Position numbers and translations under genes: made by a program | Notes under the pieces: generated by a model | The model's database searches: none | Told to the model about the DNA's origin: nothing | Seen by the model: only the letters and a program-made list of their open reading frames with translations | Part shown: positions 63,501 to 64,000 of the stretch, one piece after another | Layout: each line of letters begins with the position of its first letter | How positions within the stretch are numbered: the first letter of the stretch is position 1 | Assembly (NCBI GenBank): GCA_963827785.1 | Contig: CAWHCT010000044.1 | Location: 1-64,000 of the forward strand | Direction: 5' to 3' | Length of the DNA stretch: 64,000 bases | Origin: Site-B1 sp963827785 | GTDB taxonomy: Bacteria > Bacteroidota > Bacteroidia > Flavobacteriales > Flavobacteriaceae

Positions 63501-63805
63501 GTTATGCACCCAATAGAATAGGAACCTTCTTTGTCAAATATTGGAAAGTACTCCACACCGGCATTGATAGTTTTCCAGACACCTCCAGAGGAAGTGGCAA
63601 CATAATACTCGAAATGATTATCGGGATTGACTGCAATATCTGATATTCTACCGGAGGTTAATGAAGGTCCAATACTTCTCCATTTTAGGCCCTCAATATT
63701 AAGGGTGTCAAGGGGTTGTTTGTCTTCTTTTGATGATTTCTGAGCTAGAATAAAAAATGAACTAAAAAATAAGATTGTGAATGCGAAAATGATTGATTTC
63801 TTCAT
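60524..63805 (-). CDS. large exported sortilin-like BNR/Asp-box repeat protein
   Basis: 1093 aa. A signal peptide (IIFAFTILFFSSFFILAQ) leads into LKWRSIGPSLTSGRISDIAV, the start of a VPS10/sortilin-type propeller. Asp-boxes (SxDxGxTW) occur about nine times, such as SLDGGKTW, SIDGGKTW, STDGGKTW, SHDGGKTF, RSNDYGNSW and SPDKGKRW, over roughly residues 80-700. The C-terminal part has a FN3-like domain with FNWDLRYTRQTP and TYTVEMGLFKDGEL, then a helical end. Family members are often annotated glycosyl hydrolase, but no catalytic motif supports that here. No clear T9SS tail is seen. It probably works in the periplasm or at the cell surface; ligand unknown. Confidence 0.9.
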   Translation of the reverse strand: MKKSIIFAFTILFFSSFFILAQKSSKEDKQPLDTLNIEGLKWRSIGPSLTSGRISDIAVNPDNHFEYYVATSSGGVWKTINAGVEYFPIFDKEGSYSIGCITMDPNNTNVIWVGTGENNNQRSVAYGDGVYKSLDGGKTWKNMGLKTSEHIGKIIVHPENSNVIFVAAIGPLWSKEGERGLYKSIDGGKTWNAILSVDENTGVNDVVMDPRDPDVLYASTFQRRRHVYTYVGGGPGSGMHKSTDGGKTWEKINKGLPETELGRIGLAISPANPEIIYAIVEAADDKSGFFASTNRGASWEKRGKHKTSGNYYQEIIADPIDENTIYSMDTWMSVSHDGGKTFKKVGEVYKHVDNHCMWINPKNNKHWLVGCDGGMYETFDAAKTWDFKENIPVTQFYKVAVDNDAPFYNVYGGTQDNFTIGGPSRVLTDHGITNFDWFITNGGDGFESQVDPENPDIVYSQSQYGFLVRFDKKSGERVGIQPQEREEENAYRFNWDAPLVVSRHASGRLYFAAEKLFRSNDYGNSWEVISDDLTQQIDRNKLKVYDRVVSIDAVAKNASTSLYGSIVALSESPIDENLILVGTDDGLVQITENGGISWRKINNISGAPKQSYVNSVYLSKHDVNVMYVAFNHHKYGDFKPYIFKSENKGKTWTSISSNLPTKGSVYSIEEDHVDKDLIFCGTEFGAFFSPDKGKRWKELAAGLPTIAVRDIAIQERENDLVLGTFGRGFYVLDDYSALRSVENTTPTDKAKIYPIRNALSWEKSLPLGLPRKAFQGDNFFTAPNLGPEAIITYYYNSTYKSLKELRTEKEKELIKNKQDAHYPDYLALKSEVNENEQSLVFTIKNEQGKVVKKEFNKPKEGIQRFNWDLRYTRQTPIDLSKPSFYNPWSTVDEGTLVQPGTYTVEMGLFKDGELIELASPVSFKVIALDNTVMPAEDRASKVAFQKEVAQLNADLQACRKIMDESNSKLKYIKSAIKRSELPFEELSKEVLVIENKLKDIKISLYGDPVKTRLDIRQPKSPASRIGNISYEQKYSTATPTKTHKDSYLIAKAKITGLKQKVEAIYNIDVKQLEEKLVKSGAPYTPGRGYKNED

Positions 63806-63943
63806 TGTGATTTTAAAATTAGAAGTCCAACGAAGTTAGTTGTTTTACAATAAAAAGGCAACAGATTTAACTGTAATACTACTTTCTTAAACAAATGCTG
63901 CACAAACAACTCGAATCAGTGCGGAAGACAAGGGTAATATAAC

Positions 63944-64000
63944 CTAATTTGCCAAAAATTCCTTAAAAGTTGATCCCCAAAAATTATTTTCAATTGTACT
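63944..64000 (-). CDS. possible C-terminal end of a minus-strand gene (partial)
   Basis: Reading inward from the window edge on the minus strand gives 18 residues (STIENNFWGSTFKEFLAN) and then TAG at 63944-63946. The composition looks protein-like, but so short an open frame may be chance. The stretch 63806-63943 before it shows nothing else I can support. Confidence 0.25.
   Translation of the reverse strand, partial: STIENNFWGSTFKEFLAN

Noticed and set aside
1..64000. tRNA or rRNA genes, integrase or transposase genes, attachment sites
   Set aside because: Reading the intergenic gaps on both strands I found no T-arm/acceptor patterns, no rRNA-like blocks and no such reading frames; a tRNAscan or Infernal run would settle small or unusual RNAs.

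Overview
The window is AT-rich chromosomal DNA from a member of the Bacteroidota, very probably a marine-type Flavobacteriaceae. The signs are the complete aerotolerance (Bat) operon, exact copies of the flavobacterial -7 promoter box TAnnTTTG ahead of many genes, a type IX secretion C-terminal signal, the flavobacterium-specific IPExxxVDY family gene between rnc and pyk, a long (632 aa) PurF, and few purine-rich Shine-Dalgarno sites. It is mostly housekeeping DNA. I see no tRNA, rRNA, CRISPR array, transposase, integrase or phage gene.

Layout. 0-3.7 kb: a broken OsmC-like gene, recJ and an MFS transporter. 3.7-17.4 kb (minus strand): lpxH-like, queD, two tiny membrane proteins, an enoyl-CoA hydratase, MATE, GNAT, an alpha/beta hydrolase, an AddB-like nuclease, an OmpA/TSP3 porin, kbl and an AddA-like helicase-nuclease. 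17.5-18.6 kb: superoxide dismutase, then two tandem copies of a small-RNA-like element. 18.6-22.8 kb (minus): purF, a PfkB kinase, an RNase H with a viroplasmin domain, and purN. 23-27.3 kb: acpP-fabF-rnc-IPExxxVDY-pyk. 27.3-29.6 kb: dinB, a Rossmann protein and a YCII-type lipoprotein. 29.7-37.4 kb: a large T9SS-exported multidomain protein, a small monooxygenase-fold protein, an exported isoaspartyl peptidase and an ALDH7-type dehydrogenase. 37.4-40.6 kb: two further repeated stem-loops, an AlbA_2 protein, an SDR and an aldo/keto reductase. 40.7-50.5 kb: the operon moxR-DUF58-(BatD-like/DUF4381-like)-batA-coa1-batB-batC-batD-batE. 50.5-54.9 kb: a small exported protein, a beta-carbonic anhydrase, DUF2490, a SulP transporter and a second beta-carbonic anhydrase, which look like a bicarbonate uptake and interconversion module. 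54.9-64 kb: cvpA, pheS, small conserved proteins, gpsA, a lipoprotein, a LysM/BON protein and a large sortilin-like BNR protein.

Data quality dominates the reading. Between about 29.7 and 51.7 kb, and in the first 0.6 kb, a dozen otherwise well-conserved genes are interrupted by single-base frameshifts. Where I could reconstruct the frame, removing one inserted base usually restores the family sequence. From 0.7 to 29.7 kb and from 51.7 kb onward the genes are intact. This looks like locally poor consensus sequence, not biology, so I give those genes as single spans and mark them as frameshifted.

No new multi-gene system stands out. The most interesting unexplained items are: the two tandem minus-strand RNA-like elements at 18.2-18.5 kb (conserved promoter-like box, 5' hairpin and terminator with a compensatory base-pair change); a second tandem stem-loop pair at 37.4-37.7 kb; a perfect terminator-type hairpin inside the first codons of rnc; and a 32-residue membrane protein gene tightly packed between queD and a 60-residue membrane protein.
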